A stretch of 64,000 nt of DNA from the NCBI GenBank assembly GCA_910583875.1, contig CAJTXT010000005.1, positions 1 to 64,000 on the forward strand, in the 5' to 3' direction. The position numbers and the translations under genes were made by a program. This document shows, in pieces, positions 17,796 through 25,990 of this stretch (its first letter is position 1; each line of letters opens with the position of its first letter). The DNA comes from an uncultured Vampirovibrio sp. (GTDB taxonomy: Bacteria > Cyanobacteriota > Vampirovibrionia > Gastranaerophilales > Gastranaerophilaceae). Under the pieces are notes generated by a model. It was not told where the DNA came from, searched no databases, and saw only the letters and a program-made list of their open reading frames with translations.

Positions 17796-19070
17796 TTATC
17801 CTATATTAATTATTTTACCTTTTATTATTGTCATTTTCTGCTTCCCTTTTAATTTAAACTTATCAAAAGGTGAAATTCTGCATTTTGATTTAAAATCAGC
17901 AGCATTTACTATCCATTCTTCATTCAAGTCAATAACTGTAAGATTTGCAGGCTTACCAATCTCAATAGAACCTTGATTTGGAATATTCAAAATTGAAGCA
18001 GGGGCATAAGTTAGTTTTCGTATTGCTTCCATCAAAGTTAATTTGCCTGTATGAACAAGATTTGTTAGTGTTAACCCCAAGGCTGTTTCAAATCCTGCAA
18101 TACCCATTGGTGCATTTTGAATTGGAGATTGTTTTTCAGCTACAGTATGAGGTGCATGGTCTGTAGCTATAACATCAAGTGTGCCGTCTTGAAGTCCTTT
18201 AATTACAGCCTCTAAATCTTCCTTTGTTCTTAAAGGAGGATTAACTTTATATTTTGCATCATAATCAACAATATCATCTTCTGTTAAACTGAAATAATGA
18301 GGAGCTGTTTCAGCTGTAACTTTTAAGCCGTCTTTTTTTGCTTGTCTTATTAATTCAATTGAACGTTTTGTTGATATATGGGCAAAATGGTATCTGCCAT
18401 TTATGCTTCTTACTACTTCCAGTTCTCGAGCTACGGCAAGTGATTCTGTAATATTAGGAATACCTTTTAAACCTAAGCGTGTACTTACTTTACCTTCGTT
18501 AATTACACCGGAATTTGCAAGTGATGAATCTTCTGAATGTGAAATAATTACTGCGTTATGGGAATTTATATATTTCAATGCTTCACGTAAAAGGTGCATA
18601 TTTTCAACTGGTTTACCGTCATCAGAAAAAGCAATTGCACCATTATTAAGTAACTCAGAAACATTTACTATTTTTTCATTTTCTAACCCTTTTGTAACAG
18701 CACAAATAGGATGAAAACCTATTTCTGATTCTTCTTTTGCTTTACTTATTGTGTAAGTTAAAGTTGTTGAATTATCTACCTGCGGTTTAGTATTTGCCAT
18801 AGGACAAATTGCAGTATAACCGCCATTTATAGCAGATGCTATACCTGTTTTTATTGTTTCTTTAGCATTAAATCCAGGTTCACGTAAGTGACAATGTATA
18901 TCAACTAACCCTGGAGTTATTATTTTGCCTGTTAAATCAATAAGTTCTTCGCCATCTTCTACTTTAAGATTTTTACCTATTTCTACAATCATTCCTAATT
19001 TTATTCTAATATCAGAAATGCCTTCAAAATTATTTTTAGGATTTACTATTTTACCGTTTTTAAGAAGCAT
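17796..19070 (-). CDS. pyrC: Dihydroorotase
   Basis: 424 residues, class I dihydroorotase, cyclising carbamoyl aspartate. Zinc-site HCHLREPG at residues 59-66 (His59, His61), GGYTAICPMANTKPQ, a metal-bridging region, HAEDSSLANSG-like ISHSEDSS, TAETAPHYFSL and the catalytic TDHAPHT. It overlaps pyrB by 11 bp, so expression is probably coupled to aspartate carbamoyltransferase, the preceding enzyme in the pathway. Confidence 0.97.
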   Translation of the reverse strand: MLLKNGKIVNPKNNFEGISDIRIKLGMIVEIGKNLKVEDGEELIDLTGKIITPGLVDIHCHLREPGFNAKETIKTGIASAINGGYTAICPMANTKPQVDNSTTLTYTISKAKEESEIGFHPICAVTKGLENEKIVNVSELLNNGAIAFSDDGKPVENMHLLREALKYINSHNAVIISHSEDSSLANSGVINEGKVSTRLGLKGIPNITESLAVARELEVVRSINGRYHFAHISTKRSIELIRQAKKDGLKVTAETAPHYFSLTEDDIVDYDAKYKVNPPLRTKEDLEAVIKGLQDGTLDVIATDHAPHTVAEKQSPIQNAPMGIAGFETALGLTLTNLVHTGKLTLMEAIRKLTYAPASILNIPNQGSIEIGKPANLTVIDLNEEWIVNAADFKSKCRISPFDKFKLKGKQKMTIIKGKIINIG

Positions 19071-19977
19071 TTGAATCTCCTTTTAATAAAGTGTTTAAGA
19101 TTGCCATTCGAACAAAAACCCCATTTTGAGCTTGTTCTAAAATGGTTTTACCTACTTGATTGTCTAAAAGTTCTGAAGAAACTTCTATATTTCTATTTGC
19201 TGGTCCTGGGTGCATTAAAATAACATCTTTTGCCGCATATTCTTTTAAAAGGTTAGAATCTATTTCATATAATCTTTTATATTCAGAAGAATCCGGATAC
19301 CCTGATTTTTCGTGGCGTTCATTCTGAACTCTTAATACCATTACAACATTTGCATCTTTTACTGCATCTTTAACATTTTGATGATAAGTAACATTAAATG
19401 CATTAAAGTTTTCAAACTGTAAATAAGTTGGTGCACAAAGATGAATATCAGCCCCCATTTTTGATAGCAAACTTATATTTGATTTTGCAACCCTGCTGTG
19501 AGATACATCCCCAACAATTGTAATTTTTTTATTTTCAACACTACCGATTTTTTCAATCATAGTATAAAAATCAAGTAATGCTTGAGAAGGATGTGCGTGT
19601 GTTCCGTCACCGCCATTTACAAATTTAACAGGATATTTAACCAAACGCATTACATTATTTATAATTCCAGATAAAGAATGCCTTATAACCACAGCATCAA
19701 CACCAAGAAAATATAAGTTTTCAATTGTATCTTTTAAGCTTTCACCTTTAGATAAAGAAGAATGTGAAGCATCAAAATTTATAATATTCATTCCAAGTTT
19801 TTGAGCGGCTATTTCAAAACTGCAACGTGTTCTTGTTGAATTTTCATAGAACATTAATGCTAATGTCTTTTTCTCAACATCTGACTTTTTTGCACCATTT
19901 TTAAAATTTTTTGCAAGATTTATGATATCTAAAATTTCTTCTTTCGAAATACTTTTTATATCAATTAAATGTTCCAT
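19060..19977 (-). CDS. pyrB: Aspartate carbamoyltransferase catalytic subunit
   Basis: 305 residues. Carbamoyl phosphate-binding FYENSTRTRCSFE (43-55), GDGTHAHPSQALLDFYT with the HPTQ-type motif as HPSQ, ITIVGDVSHSRVAKSN, and HPGPANRNIEV near the C-terminus. No regulatory chain gene (pyrI) is present nearby. The start shares bases with the pyrE stop and the end overlaps pyrC by 11 bp. Confidence 0.97.
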   Translation of the reverse strand: MEHLIDIKSISKEEILDIINLAKNFKNGAKKSDVEKKTLALMFYENSTRTRCSFEIAAQKLGMNIINFDASHSSLSKGESLKDTIENLYFLGVDAVVIRHSLSGIINNVMRLVKYPVKFVNGGDGTHAHPSQALLDFYTMIEKIGSVENKKITIVGDVSHSRVAKSNISLLSKMGADIHLCAPTYLQFENFNAFNVTYHQNVKDAVKDANVVMVLRVQNERHEKSGYPDSSEYKRLYEIDSNLLKEYAAKDVILMHPGPANRNIEVSSELLDNQVGKTILEQAQNGVFVRMAILNTLLKGDSNAS

Positions 19978-20552
19978 TATGCTTTAGCCTTTTCTTCTCT
20001 GCTTCCTGGTTTTACTAAAGGAATGCCTTCTTTACATAAAGGACAGTTATCAGGTTCATATACAACAGGGTCAATCTGCATTAAAGATTTTATATTATAT
20101 GGTGTTAAACCTTTTGTTCTGTCAACAATACAGCCAACTGCAACAACTTCAGGTTCAAATTCTTTAATAGCTTCCATTGTTTCTTTTATTGTTCTTGCAG
20201 TTGTAATAACATCTTCAATTATAACAACTCGTTCACCTTTTTTTAGAGTATAACCGCGTCTTAATTGCATTTCTCCGTCTTTACGTTCTACAAAAAGGTT
20301 TCTTTTTTTAGCATTTTTAGCTGTTTCATAGCCTATAATTACAGCACCGATTGCAGGAGCTACAATAGTATCAAATTCAACATCTGAGAGCTTTTCTGCA
20401 AGCATTTTGCCTAACTTTTCTGTTATTTCTGGATATTGATATAATTTTGCACATTGAAAATATATATTTGAATGTAATCCTGATGTCAAACAAAAATGAC
20501 CATGCAATACACCTTCTGCCTGCTCTAATAAATTTAAAACTTCATTTGTCAT
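19977..20552 (-). CDS. pyrE: Orotate phosphoribosyltransferase
   Basis: 191 residues. It transfers phosphoribose from PRPP to orotate. The PRPP-binding signature VVIIEDVITTARTI is at about 108-121, preceded by the flexible-loop region ERKDGEMQLRRGYTLKKGE. The C-terminal stretch has a CPLCKEG segment of the kind seen in the longer pyrE subfamily. It ends one base into the pyrB start and lies 2 bp behind pyrD. Confidence 0.96.
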   Translation of the reverse strand: MTNEVLNLLEQAEGVLHGHFCLTSGLHSNIYFQCAKLYQYPEITEKLGKMLAEKLSDVEFDTIVAPAIGAVIIGYETAKNAKKRNLFVERKDGEMQLRRGYTLKKGERVVIIEDVITTARTIKETMEAIKEFEPEVVAVGCIVDRTKGLTPYNIKSLMQIDPVVYEPDNCPLCKEGIPLVKPGSREEKAKA

Positions 20553-20554
20553 AT

Positions 20555-21469
20555 TTATGCCCTCAATTCTTTTTGTAATTCTTCTAAATTTTTAAAACCA
20601 TTTTTTATAATATAATCATTAAGTTCAAATACCAGTTTTTCAGCTGTTTCTGGGTGTGTGAAATTTGCAGTTCCTATTTGAACAGCCTTTGCACCCGCTG
20701 CAAAAAATTCTAAAACATCTTCTAATGTTTCAATCCCACCGATACCTATTATCGGAATATTTACGACTTTTGATAAGCGGTAAACAGCACTTATAGCAAC
20801 AGGTTTAATTCCAATACCGGAATACCCTCCAGAAACAATCGTTTTTTGAATTTTACCGTTAAAACAATTTATTTTTATGGAAGTTCCCTTTAGTGTATTT
20901 ATAGCGCTTATTGCATTTGCCCCCGCTTTTTCTGCTGCTATACCAAGTTTTTCTATTGAAGTTACATTCGGTGTTAATTTAACTATCAAAAATCCTTTAT
21001 ATTCTTTTCTTACAGCTGAAACAAGTTCATATAATGAATTTTCATCCACTCCAAATTCCAAACATCCTGATTTAACATTCGGGCAAGAAACATTTAATTC
21101 TATTGCTTTAATGCTATTATCATTGCAAATTTTTGCCATTTGAACATATTCATCAATAGTAGAACCTGCAACATTCATTACATATTCAATATTATTTGCT
21201 TGTAAAATAGGAAGTTTAATTTTTAAGAATTCATCAATTCCAACATTCTCAAGCCCTATTGAATTTATCATGCCAGCTTTTGTTTCGGTTATTCTAAGAT
21301 GTTTATTACCTTCTCTTGGTTTTAGAGAGATTGCTTTCGTTACAATTGCACCCAAATTAGAGACATCAATAAAATCATTATATTCATCCGCATAACCGTA
21401 TGTTCCGGAGGCAGTCATAATAGGATTTTTTAGTTCTAATCCGTTGAGATTTACATTTAATCGTTCCAT
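20555..21469 (-). CDS. pyrD: Dihydroorotate dehydrogenase, catalytic subunit (class 1B)
   Basis: 304 residues. The FMN enzyme oxidises dihydroorotate; class 1B is indicated by the partner pyrK directly upstream and by the catalytic Cys129 in ELNVSCPNVKSGCLEFG. N-terminal NPIMTASGTYGYADEY, ITETKAGMINSIGLENVG and C-terminal IIGIGGIETLEDVLEFFAAG and AVQIGTANF fit the family. It overlaps pyrK by 13 bp. Electrons leave through PyrK to NAD+, consistent with an anaerobic fermentative host. Confidence 0.97.
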   Translation of the reverse strand: MERLNVNLNGLELKNPIMTASGTYGYADEYNDFIDVSNLGAIVTKAISLKPREGNKHLRITETKAGMINSIGLENVGIDEFLKIKLPILQANNIEYVMNVAGSTIDEYVQMAKICNDNSIKAIELNVSCPNVKSGCLEFGVDENSLYELVSAVRKEYKGFLIVKLTPNVTSIEKLGIAAEKAGANAISAINTLKGTSIKINCFNGKIQKTIVSGGYSGIGIKPVAISAVYRLSKVVNIPIIGIGGIETLEDVLEFFAAGAKAVQIGTANFTHPETAEKLVFELNDYIIKNGFKNLEELQKELRA

Positions 21470-22221
21470 ACAACCTCATTTCCTTTAAATACAGGGCCAT
21501 CCTTGCATACAGTCGCATTTTGAACTGTTCCGTCTTTTTTGATATTTATAACACAGCCTCTGCATACTCCGATGCCGCAAGCCATAACCTTTTCCATTGC
21601 GACTTGTGTTTCAACTCCATATTTTTCTCCAAGTTCGGCAGCTGTTTTTAATACAATCTGAGGGCCGCAAGCATATATAATTTCAGGTTGATATTCTTTA
21701 ATTAATTTTTCTAAATAATTAAGAATGCTTCCTTTTTCACCAAAAGAACCATCATCTGTATAAACCTTATCTATTTGTATATTATTCGGAATTTCTTCTT
21801 TATTTAAGAAGCCAGAAGCAAATATGTTTTCAATATGTGTCTCATTTAATTTTGATTTTAAGAAGGAAATAGGAGCAACTCCAATACCTGCTCCTATTAA
21901 TAATGCTTTTTTATTTTGAATATCAAAACCGTTACCGAATGGTCCTGCAATATCTATCACAGAATTTGGTTTTAAAGATTTTATATATTCAGTTCCTTTT
22001 CCTCTTTCTTTAAATAAAACACCAATTTTACCATTATTATTTGAAAACACACTAAATGGTCTTCTTAATGTTAAACCATCACAATATATAGAAATAAATT
22101 GACCTGCTTTAACATTCACCGGTTTTTCACATTCTATTTCTATATAATGAGAACTTTTTGATACTTTTTCTATATTAAAAACTTTCGCTTTGTATATTTT
22201 CTTACTTTTATTGTTATCCAT
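21457..22221 (-). CDS. pyrK: Dihydroorotate dehydrogenase electron-transfer subunit
   Basis: 254 residues from the start at 22221, chosen because AAGGTGG lies directly upstream and MDNNKSKKIYKAKV matches family N-termini; the open frame extends 20 codons into the leader. Ferredoxin-reductase-like FAD and NAD domains (LRRPFSVFS, LLIGAGIGVAPISFLKS, IYACGPQIVLK) are followed by the 2Fe-2S site CGIGVCRGC with a fourth Cys 16 residues later. First gene of the seven-gene operon. Confidence 0.95.
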   Translation of the reverse strand: MDNNKSKKIYKAKVFNIEKVSKSSHYIEIECEKPVNVKAGQFISIYCDGLTLRRPFSVFSNNNGKIGVLFKERGKGTEYIKSLKPNSVIDIAGPFGNGFDIQNKKALLIGAGIGVAPISFLKSKLNETHIENIFASGFLNKEEIPNNIQIDKVYTDDGSFGEKGSILNYLEKLIKEYQPEIIYACGPQIVLKTAAELGEKYGVETQVAMEKVMACGIGVCRGCVINIKKDGTVQNATVCKDGPVFKGNEVVWND

Positions 22222-22239
22222 TTTCCACCTTACTCTATA

Positions 22240-22364
22240 AAAAAAGAGAGAAAAACAAAAACGCTTTTCTCTCTTTAACAAATATATTCACTTTTTATCG
22301 AATAATGTTTCATAACTTCTACCTTATTTTTAACTATTATGATGTCAATAGAAATCAATGTCAA
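22240..22364 (-). promoter_or_regulatory. pyr operon promoter with leader peptide and terminator hairpin (candidate attenuator)
   Basis: On the minus strand, TTGACA (complement 22359-22364), a 17-nt spacer and CATAAT (22336-22341) form the promoter. The predicted transcript begins near 22329, and a small frame starts at 22313 behind AAGGT. It encodes MKHYSIKSEYIC and stops at 22275-22277, exactly where a hairpin AAAGAGAGAAAA/TTTTCTCTCTTT followed by a T-run begins (22240-22277). This order (promoter, leader peptide ending in the terminator stem, structural genes) is that of the enterobacterial pyrBI UTP-sensing attenuator. I see no obvious PyrR binding loop, but cannot exclude one. Confidence 0.65.
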
Positions 22365-22486
22365 TCAAAAAAGACTCTTATTTACAATTAAAAAACTATT
22401 ATCCTTAAAGACTGCACTATCAGCTAATTTGGCAAATTAATATTTGTAATAAATTACTTTTGTAATAGGTTTTGAAAGGATTTTAT

Positions 22487-22909
22487 ATGTTTTCACATGG
22501 CGAAATAACTAAAGATTTATCAAGAGCAAAGAAATTTTTTGAAGATATTATTTCTTTTACCGTTGGTCCGTTTACTCTTGATGATATTATCGAAAATAGA
22601 ATAAATTCTATAAATATTGTAGATGTTAGAGAATATAATGATTATATCAACGGTCATATTCCTTATGCTGTTCATATTCCATATAAAGAAATTAAAGAAC
22701 ATATTGATATGTTGGATAAAGATAAAGTAACTATAATTTATACTTATTCAGATTCTTGCCCCCGTGCTTATAAAAGTGCTTTAGAACTAATTGAAAAACA
22801 TTATCCTTCTGTTATTTTAAGAGGCGGATACAGAGAATGGAAAAAATTCGACCTTGATATTGTAAAAACTGATACTACTGATTATAATGAGGCGGATAAA
22901 AACGAATAA
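22487..22909 (+). CDS. Rhodanese-like domain protein lacking the usual active-site cysteine
   Basis: 140 residues from the ATG at 22487, which has GAAAGG seven bases upstream; a TTG 15 bases earlier is a weaker start. The rhodanese fold is clear: IVDVREYNDYINGHIPYAVHI, IIYTYSDSC, SALELIEKHY and LRGGYREWKKFD. In active sulfurtransferases the residue after the IVY strand is Cys; here it is Thr (IIYT), with a Cys five residues later. It may be inactive, use the displaced Cys, or act as a binding module. Divergent from the pyr operon and single. Confidence 0.85.
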   Translation: MFSHGEITKDLSRAKKFFEDIISFTVGPFTLDDIIENRINSINIVDVREYNDYINGHIPYAVHIPYKEIKEHIDMLDKDKVTIIYTYSDSCPRAYKSALELIEKHYPSVILRGGYREWKKFDLDIVKTDTTDYNEADKNE

Positions 22910-22931
22910 TCTTGTCTTTTGCTCATATAGT

Positions 22932-22959
22932 AAGTCCTAAAACTAATGTTTTAGGACTT
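22932..22959 (+). terminator. Rho-independent terminator after the rhodanese gene
   Basis: AAGTCCTAAAAC and GTTTTAGGACTT form a 12-bp stem with a four-base loop, followed by TTCGTTT. It terminates the gene ending at 22909. An armed hairpin element starts eight bases further on. Confidence 0.8.
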
Positions 22960-22966
22960 TTCGTTT

Positions 22967-23055
22967 AAAAAGGAGTATAAAAAAAAGTTTTACCACCATT
23001 GATTTTGTGCAAGCTAAAATCACAGGTGGTAAAACTTTTTTTATACTCCTTTTAT
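22967..23055. repeat. Armed hairpin element, family 1 copy C (loop GTGCAAGCT)
   Basis: Core 22998-23024 (27 nt). Arms 22967-22997 and 23025-23055 are a 31-nt inverted repeat containing AAGGAGTATAAAAAAA, with one extra A on the left. It lies between the convergent rhodanese and DUF4145-like genes, although the former already has a normal terminator, so the element is not needed for that gene. Confidence 0.85.
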
Positions 23056-23070
23056 AATATATTGTTAAAT

Positions 23071-23745
23071 TTACTTTTGAATTAAAACCGCAATAGATAA
23101 AAATCCCATTATTAAAATAGAAACAACAAATAAACAAAATACAAATTTCCAAAATAAAGGAATTGTTATTTTAGGAGTCTTTATCTTTTTTTCATTATTA
23201 AGTTTCACTTTTTCTTTTTTTGGTTTATTGGAACTTTCTTTTTTATTATCTACATATAATTCTTTTTTCGCATTTTCATATTTTTCTTTTAAAGATGGTT
23301 TTGATTTATTTCCGGTAACAAGAAGTTCAACGTCATAATTTAACTTAAGAATATCTGATGAAGCTCCATTAGCATATACACAATAATTTATCGCTACTTC
23401 AAATGCTCGTTTTAAACATTCAAGTGCAATCATTCCATCTTTTTTGATTTTTCCCGAATGAACAGATTCATTACCGTTTTTCTTTAAAAAATATAAATCA
23501 TCAATAAATTCTTTTTCTTGAATATTTCCATTTGAATTATCTTGAAGAGTTGAAAGCATTTCATCAAACGAACCTGTTTGTTGATTATGTTTTTTTAGAA
23601 TATCTTTACATACGTGCTCTCCAAATCTGCGCGTTTGAGTCATACATTGTTCAAAATATTCATCTCGATATAATTTCTCAGCTTCTGAAATAATATCAAA
23701 TAAGCTATTATTAATTTTCTTTAAGAATTTAAAATTTTCGCTCAT
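23071..23745 (-). CDS. DUF4145-like protein with C-terminal membrane anchor
   Basis: 224 residues. The first ~130 form a helical domain like DUF4145 (EQCMTQTRRFGEHVCKDIL, then FIDDLYFLKKNGNESVHSG and ALECLKRAFEVAINYCV), a fold seen in restriction-associated and other proteins. A charged Lys/Glu linker follows, then one membrane helix (FWKFVFCLFVVSILIMGFL) near the C-terminus, so the domain faces the cytoplasm. TATAAT lies eight bases before the ATG and there is no ribosome binding site, suggesting a leaderless transcript. Function unknown. Confidence 0.65.
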   Translation of the reverse strand: MSENFKFLKKINNSLFDIISEAEKLYRDEYFEQCMTQTRRFGEHVCKDILKKHNQQTGSFDEMLSTLQDNSNGNIQEKEFIDDLYFLKKNGNESVHSGKIKKDGMIALECLKRAFEVAINYCVYANGASSDILKLNYDVELLVTGNKSKPSLKEKYENAKKELYVDNKKESSNKPKKEKVKLNNEKKIKTPKITIPLFWKFVFCLFVVSILIMGFLSIAVLIQK

Positions 23746-23843
23746 AGCTTAATATTATATTTTATTAATGTAAAAAAATAAATATTAAGTAGCAAATTTT
23801 TTCTTTGATTAGTTTTAATGTGCATGTGTAAAAAGGGGTTAAT

Positions 23844-24200
23844 ATGAATATATCAAATGTATCAATGGCTCAAAATTGTGCTTTTAAGGCAAAAACTGTT
23901 ATTAATGCACCAGAATTTCTTTTAGAAAAAGCAGACAGATTACAATTGGAACACATGGGTTCTAAAATCGGAAATCCTTGTGATACAATTGAAATTACAG
24001 TTAGTCCATTATATTCTGACGAAAAAAAACCAGGCGTATTAAAGTATAATTGCTTGGAAGAATATAATATTAATTCTAAAAAACTAAAACTAAAAGGTAA
24101 CTACTGCTATGCAGTTCCTTATATAACTAATGGTAAAATAGATAAAAAGTCATCACCAAAAGCTTATATTGGCAACATTTTATCGTCTTTAAAAAAATAA
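23844..24200 (+). CDS. Hypothetical protein, lineage-type small protein
   Basis: 118 residues with AAGGGG before the ATG. The N-terminal ISNVSMAQNCAFKAK resembles the short N-terminal tags (ending in F-K/G-A/G) that I associate with several unknown proteins of this group. No membrane segment or known domain; it ends Lys-rich. Followed 75 bp later by another unknown gene. Confidence 0.6.
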   Translation: MNISNVSMAQNCAFKAKTVINAPEFLLEKADRLQLEHMGSKIGNPCDTIEITVSPLYSDEKKPGVLKYNCLEEYNINSKKLKLKGNYCYAVPYITNGKIDKKSSPKAYIGNILSSLKK

Positions 24201-24275
24201 TTCCATACATATAGAGTAGGGCTTTCTAATTGGTTTATGATATAAATTCTCGTATAGTCGAGAAAGGACACTAGC

Positions 24276-24740
24276 ATGAACCAATTAAAAGAATGTGTAA
24301 AAAAATATTTACTAATTAAATATACAAAATCACGAGTAAAAGAAAGTTGTAATCATTTATCAAGAACATTACCCTGGATACAAAGACAAAGTTTAACAAA
24401 TACTATTGAAACTCATTGCAAGGTTCTTTTAAATTCTTTAATTCATGAAAGTGAACAACAATCTTTTCGTCAGAATAAATATATTGTTGATTCTATTTTA
24501 AAATACACATTGGGACGAAGTGAAAATATCCTTAAATTAAACAGAAAAGCTAAAGATATAAAAACTTATATGCAATTAAATTCTTTTATTGTATTTGATG
24601 AAATTGCAAAAGGTATTAATACAAATAAAAATAAAAAAGCTATTAAATTTAATATAGAAAAACAACTTTCTGAAATTCAAGAAAAAATAGATTCTAAAGT
24701 TAGCATGGAAGAAATTCTAAAAGAAAGAATAGGTGCTTAA
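24276..24740 (+). CDS. Hypothetical basic helical protein
   Basis: 154 residues, high in Lys and predicted helical throughout, with no recognised domain. AAAGGA lies seven bases before the ATG. A small stem TTCTCG/CGAGAA (24247-24264) sits just upstream of this ribosome binding site and could affect its access. Convergent with hisD, ending 5 bp from it. Confidence 0.6.
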   Translation: MNQLKECVKKYLLIKYTKSRVKESCNHLSRTLPWIQRQSLTNTIETHCKVLLNSLIHESEQQSFRQNKYIVDSILKYTLGRSENILKLNRKAKDIKTYMQLNSFIVFDEIAKGINTNKNKKAIKFNIEKQLSEIQEKIDSKVSMEEILKERIGA

Positions 24741-24745
24741 TACAC

Positions 24746-25990
24746 CTATTTCAATCTTACATCTGCTGCAAGTTTATGTGCAAAGAGACCTTCTTTTTCT
24801 GCAAGAATTGAAGCATTTTCTGCAGTTTGTTTAATCGCATTTTCTCTTATTATTTGATATGTTTGAATTTTTATATAATCAAACACACTTAAACCGCCCG
24901 AATACTTAGCAACTTGATTTGTTGGAAGTGTATGGTTAGTTCCTGAAACATAATCACCAAAAACTTCGGCACTATAATTTCCTATAAATAATGAACCATA
25001 ATTGTTAAATTTATCAATTAAAGATTCTGCATTATCTAAACAAAGTTCTAAATGTTCAGGTGCTTTTTTATTAGAAAGTTCAATTGCTTCTTCTATTGAA
25101 TTCACAATAACCGCAAAAGATTTATCATAAGAAATTTGAGCTATTTCTTTAGTTTGAAGACTTTCTAAATATTCTTTTGCTTTTTCATCAACTTGCTTTG
25201 CAAATTCTTTGGAGAAACAAATTAAAAATGCTCTTGCATCTTTATCATGCTCACATTGTGCAAGCATATCAGCAGCTACAAATTCAGGCTTTGCTGTTTC
25301 ATCTGCAATAATTAAAACTTCTGATGGCCCTGCTAAAAAGTCGATACCGCATTCGCCAAATACTTGTTTTTTTGCTGATGTAACAAATTTATTGCCTGGT
25401 CCTACAATTTTATTAACCTTTTGAATAGTTTGAGTTCCATAAGCCATAGCAGCAACTGCTTGCACCCCGCCTATTCTGTATATTTCATCAGCTCCTGCAA
25501 AATATGCAGCAGCAACTGTTACAGGCTGTATTTTAGGTGACATTGCAATAACACGTTTAACACCTGCAACTTTAGCCGGAACTACAGTCATTATTGCACT
25601 TGAAGGAAGAGGATAATTTCCCCCAGGTATATAACATCCAACGGATTCTAACGGTACAATTTTATGACCTAAAGTATTTCCGTTAATATTAACTTCTAAC
25701 TCTTTAATACTGTTAAGCTGAGCTTGTGCAAATTCTTTCACATTCTTAATTGCAAATTTAATTGTATTAATCGTCTTTTCATCAATTTTAGAAATTGCGT
25801 CTTTAATCTCTTCTTCTGTTAATCTAAAAGCGGTTAAGTCACCATCACCAAATTTTTTAGCATACTCTCTTATTGCTTCATCGCCATTACTTCTTACTGC
25901 AGATATAATTTCTGCAACAGAAGCAATGCTTTCAAACTCGATTTTTGCAAAAAAATCGCTGTTTATTTCATCAAAATTATATATTTTCAT
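24746..25990 (-). CDS. hisD: Histidinol dehydrogenase
   Basis: 414 residues; zinc enzyme oxidising histidinol to histidine in two NAD+ steps. Family phrases: GCYIPGGNYPLPSSAIMTVVPAKVAG (cut here to its first part), VNKIVGPGNKFVTSAKKQVFG, DFLAGPSEVLIIADE, CEHDKDARA and the C-terminal ETFGDYVSGTNHTLPT-like GDYVSGTNHTLPTN. Its ATG overlaps the stop of the HisA-HisIE fusion (TAATG), so only these two his cistrons, carrying four activities, are present here. Confidence 0.96.
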   Translation of the reverse strand: MKIYNFDEINSDFFAKIEFESIASVAEIISAVRSNGDEAIREYAKKFGDGDLTAFRLTEEEIKDAISKIDEKTINTIKFAIKNVKEFAQAQLNSIKELEVNINGNTLGHKIVPLESVGCYIPGGNYPLPSSAIMTVVPAKVAGVKRVIAMSPKIQPVTVAAAYFAGADEIYRIGGVQAVAAMAYGTQTIQKVNKIVGPGNKFVTSAKKQVFGECGIDFLAGPSEVLIIADETAKPEFVAADMLAQCEHDKDARAFLICFSKEFAKQVDEKAKEYLESLQTKEIAQISYDKSFAVIVNSIEEAIELSNKKAPEHLELCLDNAESLIDKFNNYGSLFIGNYSAEVFGDYVSGTNHTLPTNQVAKYSGGLSVFDYIKIQTYQIIRENAIKQTAENASILAEKEGLFAHKLAADVRLK

